The notes under the pieces: generated by a model | Databases searched by the model: none | The model's input: only the letters and a program-made list of their open reading frames with translations | Told to the model about the DNA's origin: nothing | Made by a program: the position numbers and the translations under genes | In this document: piece after piece, positions 16,148 to 26,300 of the stretch | Numbering within the stretch: the stretch's first letter is position 1 | Layout: each line of letters starts with the position of its first letter | Assembly (NCBI GenBank): GCA_963621885.1 | Contig: CAVFFT010000004.1 | Location: forward strand, 1-64,000 | Direction: 5' to 3' | Source: UMGS1519 sp963621885 | GTDB lineage: Bacteria > Actinomycetota > Coriobacteriia > Coriobacteriales > Eggerthellaceae | DNA: 64,000 nucleotides

Positions 16148-17890
16148 ATGCAGACACGCATAGCGCTTGAGAATGTGGTGGCGGAAGCCATTCAATCGGC
16201 TTGCACGGATGGCAGCCTCGTGATGGACGCCGTTCCGGAACCGGCGCTTGAACGCCCCAAGGACAGCGCGAATGGCGATTGGGCTTCGACGGTGGCCCTG
16301 CGGAGCGCGAAGAGCGCCCATCGTTCTCCGCGTGATATCGCGCAGATCATCGTTGACCATCTGCCCGAGAACGAGCTTATCGAGAAGACCGATATCGCCG
16401 GTCCTGGCTTTATCGATTTCACGCTGCGGTCCTCCGCGCTTCAGGCGACGGTTGCCGACGTCCGTTCTTGCGGCATGGATTACGGCAAAAGCGACATCAC
16501 CAATGGGGGATGCCGCGTGAATCTCGAGTACGTGTCGGCCAATCCGACCGGCCCGATGCATGTGGGCCACGGCCGTTGGGCCGCGCTCGGTGATGCCCTT
16601 GCGCGCGTGATGCGTTTCGCCGGCTATGAGGTCTACGAGGAATTCTATGTAAACGACCACGGCGTCCAGATGGACGTATTCGCCAATTCCATCGTCGTTC
16701 GCTATCAGCAGCTGTGCGGCCAGGATGTCGAGATGCCGGAAGCCTGCTACGGCGGCGCCTACGTGCGTGATATCGCCCAGCAGATTCTCGATGAGGACGG
16801 CGAAAAGTGGCTCGATGCCGACCCGACCGAGCGCGAGATCAATTTCCGCGAGCGCGGCTATCGTGCGATGCTCGACAACGTGAAGGCGACCCTCGAGCGC
16901 TTCGGCAACCGCTTCGACCGCTTCTTCTCGGAGCGTTCACTTTATGAAAAGGACGAAACGGGCAAAAGCGCTGTCGACAAGGCACTCGCCGCTTTCAATG
17001 AAGCGGGCTATATCTATGAGAAGGACGGCGCGACCTGGTTCCGTTCCACGGCCTTCGCTGACGAAAAGGACCGCGTTCTTATCAAGGGCAATGGCGAGAT
17101 GTCCTATTTCATGAGCGACTGCGCCTACCACCACGACAAGCTTGCGCGCGGCTTTGACAAGCTGATCGACATCTGGGGCGCCGACCACCACGGTTATGTC
17201 GCGCGTTGCGAATCCATGATGTCGGCGTGGGGCAGGGAAGGCGACCTCGAGGTCGTGCTTGGTCAGCTCGTCAATCTCCTGCGCGACGGCAAACCGGTCC
17301 GCATGTCGAAGCGTACTGGTGAAATGGTCACCTTTGAAGAGCTTATCGACGAGGTAGGACCCGACGCGACGCGTTTCCTCATGCTTTCGCGCTCGAGCGA
17401 TCAGCCTATCGATTTCGATATCGAGGTTGCGAAGCGTCGCGACGCAAGCAACCCGGTTTACTACGCGCAGTACGCCCATGCGCGCATCTGCTCGATTCTG
17501 CGCAAGGCGGCGGAAGCGGAAGGTCTCGATGCCGAAGCTGAAACCGAGGCTCTCGCGGCGCAGCTCATTCCCGAGAATGTGAACCTTTCACTGCTGACGG
17601 ACCCGAGCGAGCTCGCGCTCATGCGTCAAATGGATGGCTTCTCCGACCTCGTCGCCGGTTGTGCGCGCGATCGGGCGCCGTTCCGCCTGACGCACTACGC
17701 GCAGGATCTGGCGTCGCTGTTCCATTCCTTCTATACGAACTGCCATGTTCTGGGTGTGGAAGAGGGACTTTCGAAAGCGCGTCTCGCTTTGGTCGATGCC
17801 GCTCGCATCAACCTCGCTCAGGCACTGGGTTTGCTGGGCGTTTCGGCACCGGCGCGAATGCAGCGTGAAGAGGAAAGCGCCGAGGCGTAA
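16148..17890 (+). CDS. argS: Arginyl-tRNA synthetase
   Basis: A 580-residue class I synthetase. The N-terminal tRNA D-loop recognition domain spans about residues 1-110. The HIGH-type motif is MHVGHGRW (about residue 137), the KMSK-type motif is RMSKRTGEM (about 384), and the C-terminal helical anticodon-binding domain ends with RINLAQALGLLGV. It charges tRNA-Arg; a tRNA-Arg(TCT) gene lies 3.7 kb upstream. ATG 16148 follows GAAAGGATAAAG. Confidence 0.97.
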   Translation: MQTRIALENVVAEAIQSACTDGSLVMDAVPEPALERPKDSANGDWASTVALRSAKSAHRSPRDIAQIIVDHLPENELIEKTDIAGPGFIDFTLRSSALQATVADVRSCGMDYGKSDITNGGCRVNLEYVSANPTGPMHVGHGRWAALGDALARVMRFAGYEVYEEFYVNDHGVQMDVFANSIVVRYQQLCGQDVEMPEACYGGAYVRDIAQQILDEDGEKWLDADPTEREINFRERGYRAMLDNVKATLERFGNRFDRFFSERSLYEKDETGKSAVDKALAAFNEAGYIYEKDGATWFRSTAFADEKDRVLIKGNGEMSYFMSDCAYHHDKLARGFDKLIDIWGADHHGYVARCESMMSAWGREGDLEVVLGQLVNLLRDGKPVRMSKRTGEMVTFEELIDEVGPDATRFLMLSRSSDQPIDFDIEVAKRRDASNPVYYAQYAHARICSILRKAAEAEGLDAEAETEALAAQLIPENVNLSLLTDPSELALMRQMDGFSDLVAGCARDRAPFRLTHYAQDLASLFHSFYTNCHVLGVEEGLSKARLALVDAARINLAQALGLLGVSAPARMQREEESAEA

Positions 17891-17982
17891 AGCCACAGGA
17901 TGCGCAATCGGCTTTCGAATGGCCTTAAACAGAGACTCTTACGATGGGCCAGAAGGCGTCCCGAGTCGTGAACGATAATCGC

Positions 17983-18024
17983 AGCCCCTTTGAGCGTTCA
18001 AGCTCAGAGGGGCTTCCTTATTTG
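17983..18024 (+). terminator. Terminator after argS
   Basis: AGCCCCTTTGAGC pairs with GCTCAGAGGGGCT (12-13 bp) around loop GTTCAA, then TCCTTATTT. Confidence 0.85.
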
Positions 18025-18470
18025 CTCAGTCAACAGCCCGCTGGCATCTCACTGCGGAATCGGCGACACCAAAGTCGTTCGGGTGTTCGCAAGCAACAAT
18101 AGGCGCGAGCCCCGTCTTATAAAGCCGGCAACATCAGCTCGCGATCGCAAATCTTGCCGTTCGCGTTTTTGTCCTATGGACAAATATCAGATTCTGTTGG
18201 GCATATAGTTTGAAATCACGCAAAATTTGTTCACAAGATAAGCTGCCAGTTAAACTTTTTCTCCTAAATGCCAAATACTGTCCATGTGAGGATTCGAAGG
18301 CGCGCGTCAATTCTTCGGGTTGATAACGTCGCAGGTCAATCGGGAGGTCACGAATTTTCGAGCCGCAAACGCGCTCAGGAACCTTCCGATTCATGCCCTC
18401 CGTGCAAACACTCTCTGTGGCGCTTTTGCCGTCGACCGACGTTCGATATTGTGTTCGTTCACCCATGGGG
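18025..18470. other. Long intergenic leader region before the acyl-CoA dehydrogenase
   Basis: About 450 bp with no supported gene. A weak CGCGA/TCGCG hairpin followed by TTTTT lies near 18138-18171. No clear operator repeat was seen. Confidence 0.35.
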
Positions 18471-18473
18471 AAC

Positions 18474-18482
18474 TGGTATAAT
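18474..18482 (+). promoter_or_regulatory. Extended -10 promoter of the acyl-CoA dehydrogenase gene
   Basis: TGG-TATAAT with a weak -35 (TTCGTT, 18454-18459, 17-bp spacing). The leader would be about 57 nt and ends in AAGGAG six bases before the ATG. Confidence 0.6.
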
Positions 18483-18545
18483 CCACCCGTTGTGAAACTG
18501 CGCTCGGCACGTTGCGAGGGCGCGATTCGACCTAAGGAGTTACAT

Positions 18546-19703
18546 ATGGACTTCAGCTTGACTGATGAGCAGGAGCTTTTGCTCGAGAGCATCGATGAGT
18601 TCGCAGAGCGTTACTTCGACGAGGACACCATCAAGGCAATGTATGAGAACCATGGTTGCCCGGATGAGATCACCGATGCATATCGCGACGCGGGCTTCGG
18701 CTACATGGGCCTTCCCGAGTCCGTCGGCGGCATCGACACCGACTACCTCACCCTCGCTCTCATGACCGAGCGTCTTTACCACAAGACCGGCTGCATGACC
18801 CCGTTCATGACCGCTATGCTCGCCATGAAGGACGTCGCTGACTTCGGCACCGAAGAGCAGGCTCAGATGATCATCGACGTGTACAACGAGCAGGGCGGCT
18901 GCGCTGCTGCACTGGGCATTTCCGAGCCCGCTGCTGGTTCTGACAACAACGGCATGACCACCGTTGTCAAGAAGCAGGAGGACGGCACCTACATCATGAA
19001 CGGCCAGAAGACCTGGGTGACCAATGGTGCTGTGGCCAAGTTCTTCCTCGTTATCGCCAAGGACGAGGATCCCTCCTACGAGAACAAGAGCTACTCCATG
19101 TGGCTCGTTCCGGCCGACGCTGAGGGCATCTCCGTTGGTCTCCTCGACAAGGTTGGCCAGCAGGCCATCGCCTTCACCGACCTCTTCCTTGACAACGTCA
19201 AGCTGACCGAGGCCAACCGCATCGGCGAGCCGGGCAAGGGCTTCTACCTGCTCATGAAGAACTTCGAGTTCGAGCGCTGCCTCGTTGTCGCTCAGGGTCT
19301 GGGCCAGGCTCAGGCTGCTATGGACGACGCTGCCAACTACGTCTCCGAGCGTATGGTCTTCGGCAAGCCGCTCGCTTCCAACCCGCTGGTCCGCGACCTC
19401 CTCGTTGAGGCTGAGACCATCCTCGAGAACGTCCGCACCTACCTCTACAAGTGCTGCTGGATGCTCGACAACGGCGAGTCCATCCGCTCCGAGGTTGCTA
19501 TGCTCAAGCGTTACGCGACCAAGGGCTGCACGAAGGTTGCCGACATCGCGATGTCCCTCTACGGTGGCCTTGGCTACACCAACGAGGTTCGCATCGGCCG
19601 CATTTGGCGCGACCTCCGCGGCAACGAGTTCGCTGGTGGCGCTGTCGAGGTCATGAGCTACATCGCTGGCCGTGAAATCGTCAAGAAGTATAAGAAGAAC
19701 TAA
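18546..19703 (+). CDS. Acyl-CoA dehydrogenase, CaiA-like, linked to FixABCX
   Basis: A 385-residue FAD flavoprotein of the acyl-CoA dehydrogenase fold, beginning MDFSLTDEQELLLE like CaiA. It shows the flavin-contact block ISEPAAGSDNNG, WVTNGA, the substrate/flavin block FEFERCLVV, and the C-terminal GGLGYTNEVRIGRIWRDLRG. The position after GRIWRDLRGN where many family members carry the catalytic Glu reads EFAGGAVEVM; the base was not assigned. CaiA-type enzymes reduce or oxidise an enoyl/acyl-CoA pair with electrons exchanged through an ETF. fixA lies 88 bp downstream, so the encoded ETF is its likely partner. Codon use (many GCT, GTT, CTC, few GCG) marks a highly expressed gene. The substrate (crotonobetainyl-CoA or another enoyl-CoA) is unknown. 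Confidence 0.88.
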   Translation: MDFSLTDEQELLLESIDEFAERYFDEDTIKAMYENHGCPDEITDAYRDAGFGYMGLPESVGGIDTDYLTLALMTERLYHKTGCMTPFMTAMLAMKDVADFGTEEQAQMIIDVYNEQGGCAAALGISEPAAGSDNNGMTTVVKKQEDGTYIMNGQKTWVTNGAVAKFFLVIAKDEDPSYENKSYSMWLVPADAEGISVGLLDKVGQQAIAFTDLFLDNVKLTEANRIGEPGKGFYLLMKNFEFERCLVVAQGLGQAQAAMDDAANYVSERMVFGKPLASNPLVRDLLVEAETILENVRTYLYKCCWMLDNGESIRSEVAMLKRYATKGCTKVADIAMSLYGGLGYTNEVRIGRIWRDLRGNEFAGGAVEVMSYIAGREIVKKYKKN

Positions 19704-19718
19704 AATTAGCATCAATTC

Positions 19719-19742
19719 GGAACCGCTCTCCGGGGCGGTTCC
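19719..19742 (+). other. Stem-loop between acyl-CoA dehydrogenase gene and fixA
   Basis: 8-bp stem GGAACCGC/GCGGTTCC, then GTC and TATAAT (19746-19751). It may protect the upstream mRNA, while the TATAAT gives fixA an internal promoter; no matching -35 is visible. Confidence 0.5.
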
Positions 19743-19791
19743 GTCTATAATGCATAGGTCCGTAAGTTTTGGGTAGAAAACGAGGAACAGT

Positions 19792-20538
19792 ATGAAGATT
19801 GTTGCTGCAATCAAGGTTGTCCCGGACGACGAGGCAATCAAAGTCGCTGCCGATCGCTCTCTTGATGCTTCCAAGGCGAAGGAGAAGATCAGCACCTACG
19901 ACCTGAACGCGATTGAGGCTGGTGCTCAGCTTGCTGCCGCTACTGGTGGCAACCTGGTGGCCATGACCGCTTCTTACGAGGGCGCTAGCTCCAAGAAGGT
20001 CCAGAAGGACATCCTTGCTCGCGGTCCCGAAGAGCTCTTCGCGTACGCTGACGAGAAGCTTGCTACGGCTGACTCTCTCGCAACCGCCAAGGCCCTGCAG
20101 GCTCTGCTTGGCCAGATCGGCGACTATGACCTCGTCCTCTGCGGCGACGGTTCTGCCGACATGTTCGCTGGCGCTGTTGACGCTCAGCTCGCCGCTCTTC
20201 TCGACGTGCCGGTTGTCAACAAGGTGACCAAGATCACCCCCGAAGGCGACAAGCTCGTCGTCGAGCGCACCCTTGACGCTGTTGTCGAGGAGATCGAAGT
20301 GCCGCTGCCTGCCGTCATCTCCGTGTCGCCTGAGATCGCTCAGCCGCGCATCACCGGCATGAAGGACATCATGGCCGCCGGCAAGAAGCCTGCTCATGTT
20401 GATCCTATCGACGCTGTCGAGGGCGCTGTCGAGGTTGCCGAGATCAAGGCTCCGGAGCCCACGCCGCGCAAGCAGGAGATTTTCACCGAGGACGACATCG
20501 ACAAGTTCGCTGCCGCTCTCGCCGAGGCTATTCGCTAA
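19792..20538 (+). CDS. fixA: Electron transfer flavoprotein beta subunit FixA
   Basis: A 248-residue EtfB-family protein with KIVAAIKVVPDDEAIKV at the N-terminus and the EtfB signature region TLDAVVEEIEVPLPAVISVS near residue 165. In FixABCX complexes FixAB holds the FAD pair that splits NADH electrons between ferredoxin/flavodoxin and a quinone-directed branch. GAGGA lies five bases before ATG 19792. It is followed by fixB after 19 bp. Confidence 0.93.
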   Translation: MKIVAAIKVVPDDEAIKVAADRSLDASKAKEKISTYDLNAIEAGAQLAAATGGNLVAMTASYEGASSKKVQKDILARGPEELFAYADEKLATADSLATAKALQALLGQIGDYDLVLCGDGSADMFAGAVDAQLAALLDVPVVNKVTKITPEGDKLVVERTLDAVVEEIEVPLPAVISVSPEIAQPRITGMKDIMAAGKKPAHVDPIDAVEGAVEVAEIKAPEPTPRKQEIFTEDDIDKFAAALAEAIR

Positions 20539-20557
20539 GAGGAGAGGACGATAACAA

Positions 20558-21445
20558 ATGGCTAAAGTACTTGTTCTCGCAGAGTCTGCAGATGCGCAGC
20601 GCAGCCTTGCGGCCGGCGCTCGCACCATTGCTGACGAGGTCGTTCTTGTTGCTGTCGGCACCGCTGAGACCGGTGTCGCTGACAAGGCTTATCAGGTTGA
20701 GGTTCCCGCAGGCGCTGTCGCTGACGACGCTTACCCGGCGATCCAGGGCGTCTTCGACGCTGAGGCTCCCGCAGTCGTTCTGATCGAGCCCTCCGCGCAT
20801 GCCAAGACCATTGGTGCCAAGCTTGCCGCCAAGGCCGGCGCTGCCATCATCCCGAACATCACCGCTCTTGATGGCGATGTTGCTTCCAACATGTACTTCG
20901 GTGGTCTTGCAATCAAGGCTCAGAAGGCTTCCAGCGACGTGAAGTTCTACACCACCAACGGTGCGCTCTTCGGCGATGCTGCCGCTTCTGGCACCGACGT
21001 TGTCGAGAACGTCGCTTGGGTTGCTCCCGCGAATGCTCTCGTGCTCCGTGGCACGAAGGAAGTTCCGGTTGAGGGTGCTGACCTCACCAAGTCCGACGCT
21101 ATCGTTGCTGTCGGCCGTGGCTTCGCTGAGGAAGCTCAGCTCGAGCTCGCCAAGGAACTCGCTGCCAAGATTGGTGCTGACCTCGGTTGCTCCCGTCCTG
21201 TCGCTGAGAACCTCGGTTGGATGCCCCGCAACCTCTACGTTGGCGTTTCCGGCGTCCAGTGCGCTCCGAAGGCCTACGTTGCCGCTGGCATCTCCGGCCA
21301 GATGCAGCACATGGTTGGCTGCCAGGACTCGAAGGTCATCTTCGCCATCAACAAGGATGCGAACGCTCCGATCTTCAAGCAGTGCGATTACGGCATCGTT
21401 GGCGACGTCGCCAAGGTGCTCCCGGCTCTGACCGCCGCCCTGTAA
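20558..21445 (+). CDS. fixB: Electron transfer flavoprotein alpha subunit FixB
   Basis: A 295-residue EtfA-family protein. The C-terminal FAD domain is complete: SRPVAENLGWMP, YVAAGISGQMQHMVG, IFAINKDANAPIF and DYGIVGDVAKVLP. It is shorter than many FixB proteins and has no ferredoxin extension. Its codon use is strongly biased to GCT/GTT/AAG, like fixA. A perfect 15-bp stem-loop at 21475-21509 separates it from fixC. Confidence 0.93.
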   Translation: MAKVLVLAESADAQRSLAAGARTIADEVVLVAVGTAETGVADKAYQVEVPAGAVADDAYPAIQGVFDAEAPAVVLIEPSAHAKTIGAKLAAKAGAAIIPNITALDGDVASNMYFGGLAIKAQKASSDVKFYTTNGALFGDAAASGTDVVENVAWVAPANALVLRGTKEVPVEGADLTKSDAIVAVGRGFAEEAQLELAKELAAKIGADLGCSRPVAENLGWMPRNLYVGVSGVQCAPKAYVAAGISGQMQHMVGCQDSKVIFAINKDANAPIFKQCDYGIVGDVAKVLPALTAAL

Positions 21446-21474
21446 GAACCGGCGATTTGAGATTTTAATTGTAG

Positions 21475-21509
21475 GCAAAGCCCAGTTTATGGATTAAACT
21501 GGGCTTTGC
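21475..21509 (+). other. Strong stem-loop between fixB and fixC
   Basis: Perfect 15-bp stem GCAAAGCCCAGTTTA/TAAACTGGGCTTTGC with loop TGGAT and no T run after it. It probably sets relative levels of FixAB and FixCX by stabilising the upstream message or by partial termination. Confidence 0.65.
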
Positions 21510-21542
21510 TGTGTAAAGAGACAAGGACTTGGAAGGAGACCC

Positions 21543-22880
21543 ATGGCTGATATCGAGTACGATTTCGACGTAATCGTCGTTGGCGGTGGCATGTCAGGTC
21601 TTGTGGCGGCTTATGAGCTGGCCAAGGCCGAGAAGTCCGTTTTGGTTATGGAGCGTGGCGAGTATTGCGGCGCTAAGAATATGACCGGCGGACGCGTGTA
21701 TGCGCACTCACTGTACAAGGTGTACGGCGACGCGCTTGAGGATGCGCCGTTCCAGCGCAAGATCGTCCATGAGAAGCTTTCGCTTATGAACAAGGATGGC
21801 TTGTTCACGATGGACACCACCACCCCTGAATTCAGGGAGCAGGGCAAGGAGTCTTACTCCGTGCTGCGCGCACCCTTCGATCAGTGGATGGCGGAGCAGG
21901 CTGAGGACATGGGCGTCGAGATCATGTGCGGCATGCCTGTCGAGGACCTGCTGAAGGGCGAGGACGGCTACATCAACGGCATCGCTGTCGGCAAGGAAGA
22001 GGACGGCACTCGCGAGGAGATGCACGCAAAGGTCATCATGCTGTGCGACGGCGCGAACTCCCTTCTCATCCAGAAGGCCGGCCTGTCCGACCAGAGCGCT
22101 CCGACCACCCATGAGATGGCTGTTGGCGCGAAGGAAGTCATCGAGCTTGGCGCAGACGTCATCGAGGATCGCTTCGGCGTTGCTCCGGGTGAAGGCACCG
22201 CTTGGATGTTCGCTGGCGAGCTGACCGACGGCAAGCCCGGCGGCCTTGCGCTCTACACGAACGAGGACAGCGTCTCCATCTGCATGGTTGTGCCGCTTGC
22301 CGGACTTATCGAGTCCAACGTGCCGGTCTACCAGCAGCTCGAGAACTTCAAGAACCGCGAAGAGATCAAGCCGCTCCTCAAGGGTGGCAAGACCGTCGAG
22401 TACTCGGGCCACCTGGTTCCCGAAGGCGGTTACAACATGCTGCAGCGTCATCGCGTCTGCGGCAATGGCGTCATCGCTTGCGGCGACAACATCGGTCTCT
22501 GCATCAACTCGGGCTACTCCGTCCGCGGCATGGATCTCGCCGTCACCTCTGGTCAGCTCGCTGCCCAGGCTGTGAACGCCGCTATCGATGCTGACGACTT
22601 CTCCGCTACCAAGCTCGGCGCTTACAAGACCGCGCTTGACAGCAGCTACGTGGTCCACGACCTCAAGAACTTCCAGAACTTCCCGGCGTTCATGGACAAC
22701 GACCTCGACATGCTCTGGGACAACACGCTGCCCGATTTCGTGCTTAACCTGTTCAAGAAGCTTTACGTGATCGATGGCACGGGCGAGACCCCCATCAAGA
22801 AGAAGGTCATGCCCATGGTCAAGGAACTCGGCATGATGAAGCTTGCGAAGCTGGTCTGGAAGGCGATGAAGGCACTATGA
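21543..22880 (+). CDS. fixC: Electron transfer flavoprotein-quinone oxidoreductase FixC
   Basis: A 445-residue FAD-dependent oxidoreductase of the ETF-QO/FixC family. The Rossmann FAD site VIVVGGGMSGLVAAYELAKA is at residues 10-29. GENE-wide hallmarks are MERGEYCGAKNMTGGRVYA, VIMLCDGANSLL and the second FAD contact GVIACGDNIGLCINSGYSVRG. It takes electrons from FixAB and delivers them with FixX to a membrane quinone, presumably menaquinone here. GGAAGGAG precedes ATG 21543, and its TGA overlaps the fixX ATG. Confidence 0.94.
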   Translation: MADIEYDFDVIVVGGGMSGLVAAYELAKAEKSVLVMERGEYCGAKNMTGGRVYAHSLYKVYGDALEDAPFQRKIVHEKLSLMNKDGLFTMDTTTPEFREQGKESYSVLRAPFDQWMAEQAEDMGVEIMCGMPVEDLLKGEDGYINGIAVGKEEDGTREEMHAKVIMLCDGANSLLIQKAGLSDQSAPTTHEMAVGAKEVIELGADVIEDRFGVAPGEGTAWMFAGELTDGKPGGLALYTNEDSVSICMVVPLAGLIESNVPVYQQLENFKNREEIKPLLKGGKTVEYSGHLVPEGGYNMLQRHRVCGNGVIACGDNIGLCINSGYSVRGMDLAVTSGQLAAQAVNAAIDADDFSATKLGAYKTALDSSYVVHDLKNFQNFPAFMDNDLDMLWDNTLPDFVLNLFKKLYVIDGTGETPIKKKVMPMVKELGMMKLAKLVWKAMKAL

Positions 22881-23191
22881 GTAAGGGATATCCGGAAATC
22901 ACCGTCAATGTAGACGAAAAGCTCGCGCTGAACAAGTTCAACGTCAACGAGGAATATCCTCACATCGAGGTTGAAGAGAATGCTCCTGAGGGGGAATTCC
23001 GCAAGCTCGTTCTCGCGTGCCCTGCTGCTCTGTTCAAGGTAGACGAAGAAGGCAACCAGTCTTATGACTACGCCGGCTGCCTCGAGTGCGGCACTTGCCG
23101 TGTGGTCTGCGGCAATACCATTATCAAGAAGTGGAGCTTCCCGATTATGGGTATTGAAGGCGGATCGGGCGTGCAGTATCTGTACGGCTAA
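22877..23191 (+). CDS. fixX: Ferredoxin-like protein FixX
   Basis: A 104-residue ferredoxin-like partner of FixC. Cluster cysteines sit in LACPAALF and AGCLECGTCRVVCGN; the C-terminal PIMGIEGGSGVQYLYG is typical of FixX. It overlaps fixC by four bases (ATGA), showing tight translational coupling. Confidence 0.94.
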   Translation: MSKGYPEITVNVDEKLALNKFNVNEEYPHIEVEENAPEGEFRKLVLACPAALFKVDEEGNQSYDYAGCLECGTCRVVCGNTIIKKWSFPIMGIEGGSGVQYLYG

Positions 23192-23229
23192 GATTCATTT
23201 GCCGACATACATCCTTTGATGGATTTGGA

Positions 23230-23258
23230 AGAGACCTCCGCATAGGGGGTCTCTTTGC
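23230..23258 (+). terminator. Terminator after fixX
   Basis: AGAGACC(T)CC pairs with GG(G)GGTCTCT, then TTGCGTTT. Confidence 0.7.
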
Positions 23259-23356
23259 GTTTCCCGTGTGTTACTCTCTAGTGCTGAACGGAATTGGAGA
23301 TATTCGTTCTTTTCGCATGCGCCAAGCATGTTGGCATAGAGAAGGGTCATTGCAAG

Positions 23357-26300
23357 ATGCAGATGTCAGACTCACTGGAACAGCCCAGGAAGAACAATCG
23401 ATACGCGGCCGCCATTTCGGCAATGATTGCCGTTAGCATCACCGCGGGCGCCGTTGCTGCGACGCCGGCATACGCCGAAGAAGAGGCCGTAGCGGCGGGC
23501 GAGACCCCGGCAGTAGTTCTGGACCAGAAATCAGCCGCTTCAACGACACCCAAACATGCGGCCGTTTCTTCTGCTTCTGTGAGCGACGAAAGCAATGGTG
23601 AAGTTTCGGGCTCTGCGGGCGCAACCACGGAAGCCGCGAGCGAAAACGGCGAGGCTAGCTCTGTCGTAAGCGGCGCTTCCGAAAATGGTGAGACGAATGA
23701 AGCGGCGGGCACCGCTTCCGAAAGCAACGCCGCGAGTGAGGGCAACAATTCGAGTTCGGATGCTTCGTCTGCCGGCAATGCTTCTTCCAATAGTTCTCCG
23801 GCAGCCGGTGACGAGAATGCTGCTTCAGGCATGAATAACGCCACTGTTGATACGAGTGCCACGCCTGCAGAAACTCCTGCGAATGAAACCGCGAATGAAA
23901 CCACAAACGCCAACAGCTTGACTGGTACCGCCCAGAACGCGAACAACGTTGAGTTGCCAATCGTATCTGGCAAACCCGCCAACAAGATTTGGAATTCACG
24001 TACTGCCTACGCGTACGACTCACTCTATGGGGCACTTGTCGAAGCGCAGGACGGAGACACCTTGCTCGTGGATGGCACCCTTAAAGAGGGAAGTTCCTCC
24101 ACTATCACGAAGAAGCTTACGATTGCGGCCAGCATCAATGGCGGCAAAATTAGATTCATGATCAGCACGCAGCTCACTGTCGATGGAGGCGACCTCACTC
24201 TCGGTGATGGTGACGAAGAGAGCGCGGGTCTCGAGCTCGTTTGTGAAAGCGGATGGCCTGCATTCATTGTTGTAGAGGATGGCGGCGTTCTCACCTTGAA
24301 GGACGGCGTGACTATCACCAATCCCAAAAATACTACTGAGTATGCGATTTATGTCGGCGAGGACGCGGCGGAGAATAAGCAGTCTAGCTTTCACGGCGAG
24401 GGCGGCACCGTCAAGGGTGGCGAAGTCCACCTGGGTGAAAATTGCGTGGGCGCCACCATCTCGGGCGGTACTTACGAGAATACCGGAAACTATAACGGTA
24501 TGAATAGTTTCGCCCTCTACAATGATGGCCAAATTGAGTCCATCACGGGTGGTACTTTCACGGCAAATGAAATCGCTTTCGTGAACTTCGGGACCGTCAA
24601 AAGTATTAGCGGAGGATCCTTCACGGCAAAAGCCGACAATTGGAACTTGATTCCTTCAAGCTGGCTTGAATGGTACGAGGAACGCCCAAGCGGCCTTTTG
24701 AATCTTGGCACCATTACGGAAATTAGCGGCGGCGAATTTAATGGTACGGGTAACAGTCGCGCCTGCGGCTTAAGCAATGGCCTGATGAGCTGGGGAAGAA
24801 TCTCGAACACCTACGCCTGTTCAATCGGCAAAATCACCGGCGGGAATTTCAATGCGAATAGTTTCGGCATTTTCAATGGATATCAGACTCAGCAAGGAAT
24901 CAGCAGTGGAGCTGCTATTTCAAGCATAAGCGATGTAACCGTGTTATCTCGAACGAGCAGCGGACTTGAGAATTATGGCGAGATTTCGGCTATTGCCAAT
25001 TCGACTTTTACCGGAGCTGATGCCGGAGTGCGAAATAGGCCCAGTGGAATCATCGAAAAGCTTGTCTCAGGCACCTATGTAGGACTTGGTGGTTCGCAAT
25101 ACCAATACGGCTTTGGGTATATTAACCTCTCCAGTGAAGCGACAGCAGCGACCAAGATTGAGATAGATCTTGATGGTGGAATCGGTGCTGGACGCTATTG
25201 GGGTGGAAAAGGTTTTGACAAAACTGGAACCGAACCGCCGATGACCCCTGTTGGCGACGGATACCATATGCACTTTATGATGACGTATGCTATCTACGGG
25301 AACGTCATTCTTCCTTACGGCTATTCGCTTACTACTAAGTCAGACCCACGACTTCCGAGTACCCGTGCCGATATCGACGGTTATTCCAACTACGACTTCC
25401 GCTATTTGAAGGACAACTGTACCCGGCTGAGCTACAACGGAAATGGCGCGACTGGTGGCGCAACCGCTTCGCAGAAGGCGAGCTCGCGTGGTGAGAGACT
25501 TGGGGTCGCGGAAAACGGTTTCACCCGCCCGGGATACAAATTCGTGTGCTGGAACACGCAAGCCGACGGCATGGGCACGTCCTATGTTCCCTACACGGGC
25601 GGCACCATGACGTGGGAAAACTCGATTGCGCTTATGTCCAGCGTGATTCTTTACGCGCAGTGGGAGCCCTACAAGCTCAGTTACGACGCGAACGCGACGA
25701 ACGCGACAGGCAAGATGGGCGACAACATTCCCGCCAAGGACGATGTGACCGGCCAAGTCACGGTGTCCGCGAACGATCCGACGGGCGGCAATGGCTTCGA
25801 GCGTCCAGGCTGGAAATTCATTGGTTGGAACACCAAATCCGATGGCACCGGCACGGCTTACACGGCGGGCACGAAGCTCGTGCTCGAGAGTGACCTCACC
25901 CTTTACTCGCAGTGGGAGGCGTACGCGCTGACCTACAATGCGAACGCCAAGACGGCGACTGGCTCTATGAAGAACACGACCGTCGCGGATGACGCCACCG
26001 ACGCCAAGGTGAAGGTCTCCGCCAACGATCCGGCCACCGGCAACGGCTACACACGCCCGGGCTGGAGGTTCACGGGCTGGAACACGCAAGCCGACGGCCA
26101 GGGCGATTCCTACGCGCCCGATGACGTTATCGACCTGTCCAATGGCGGGTTGACCCTTTACGCTCAGTGGGAGCCCTACACGCTGAGCTATGACGAGAAC
26201 GCGAACAGCGCAACTGGCAAGATGGCTCCAGCCACGCCCGCCGAGGATGATGCGACCGGCAAGGTCACGGTTTCCGCCAACGGCTTCGAGCGTCCCGGTT

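Noticed and set aside
18540..22658. Very long minus-strand open frames opposite the acyl-CoA dehydrogenase and fixABC genes (up to 451 residues)
   Set aside because: They are the complement of strongly codon-biased real genes; their Leu/Val/Glu/Asp-rich translation has no domain and no start site.
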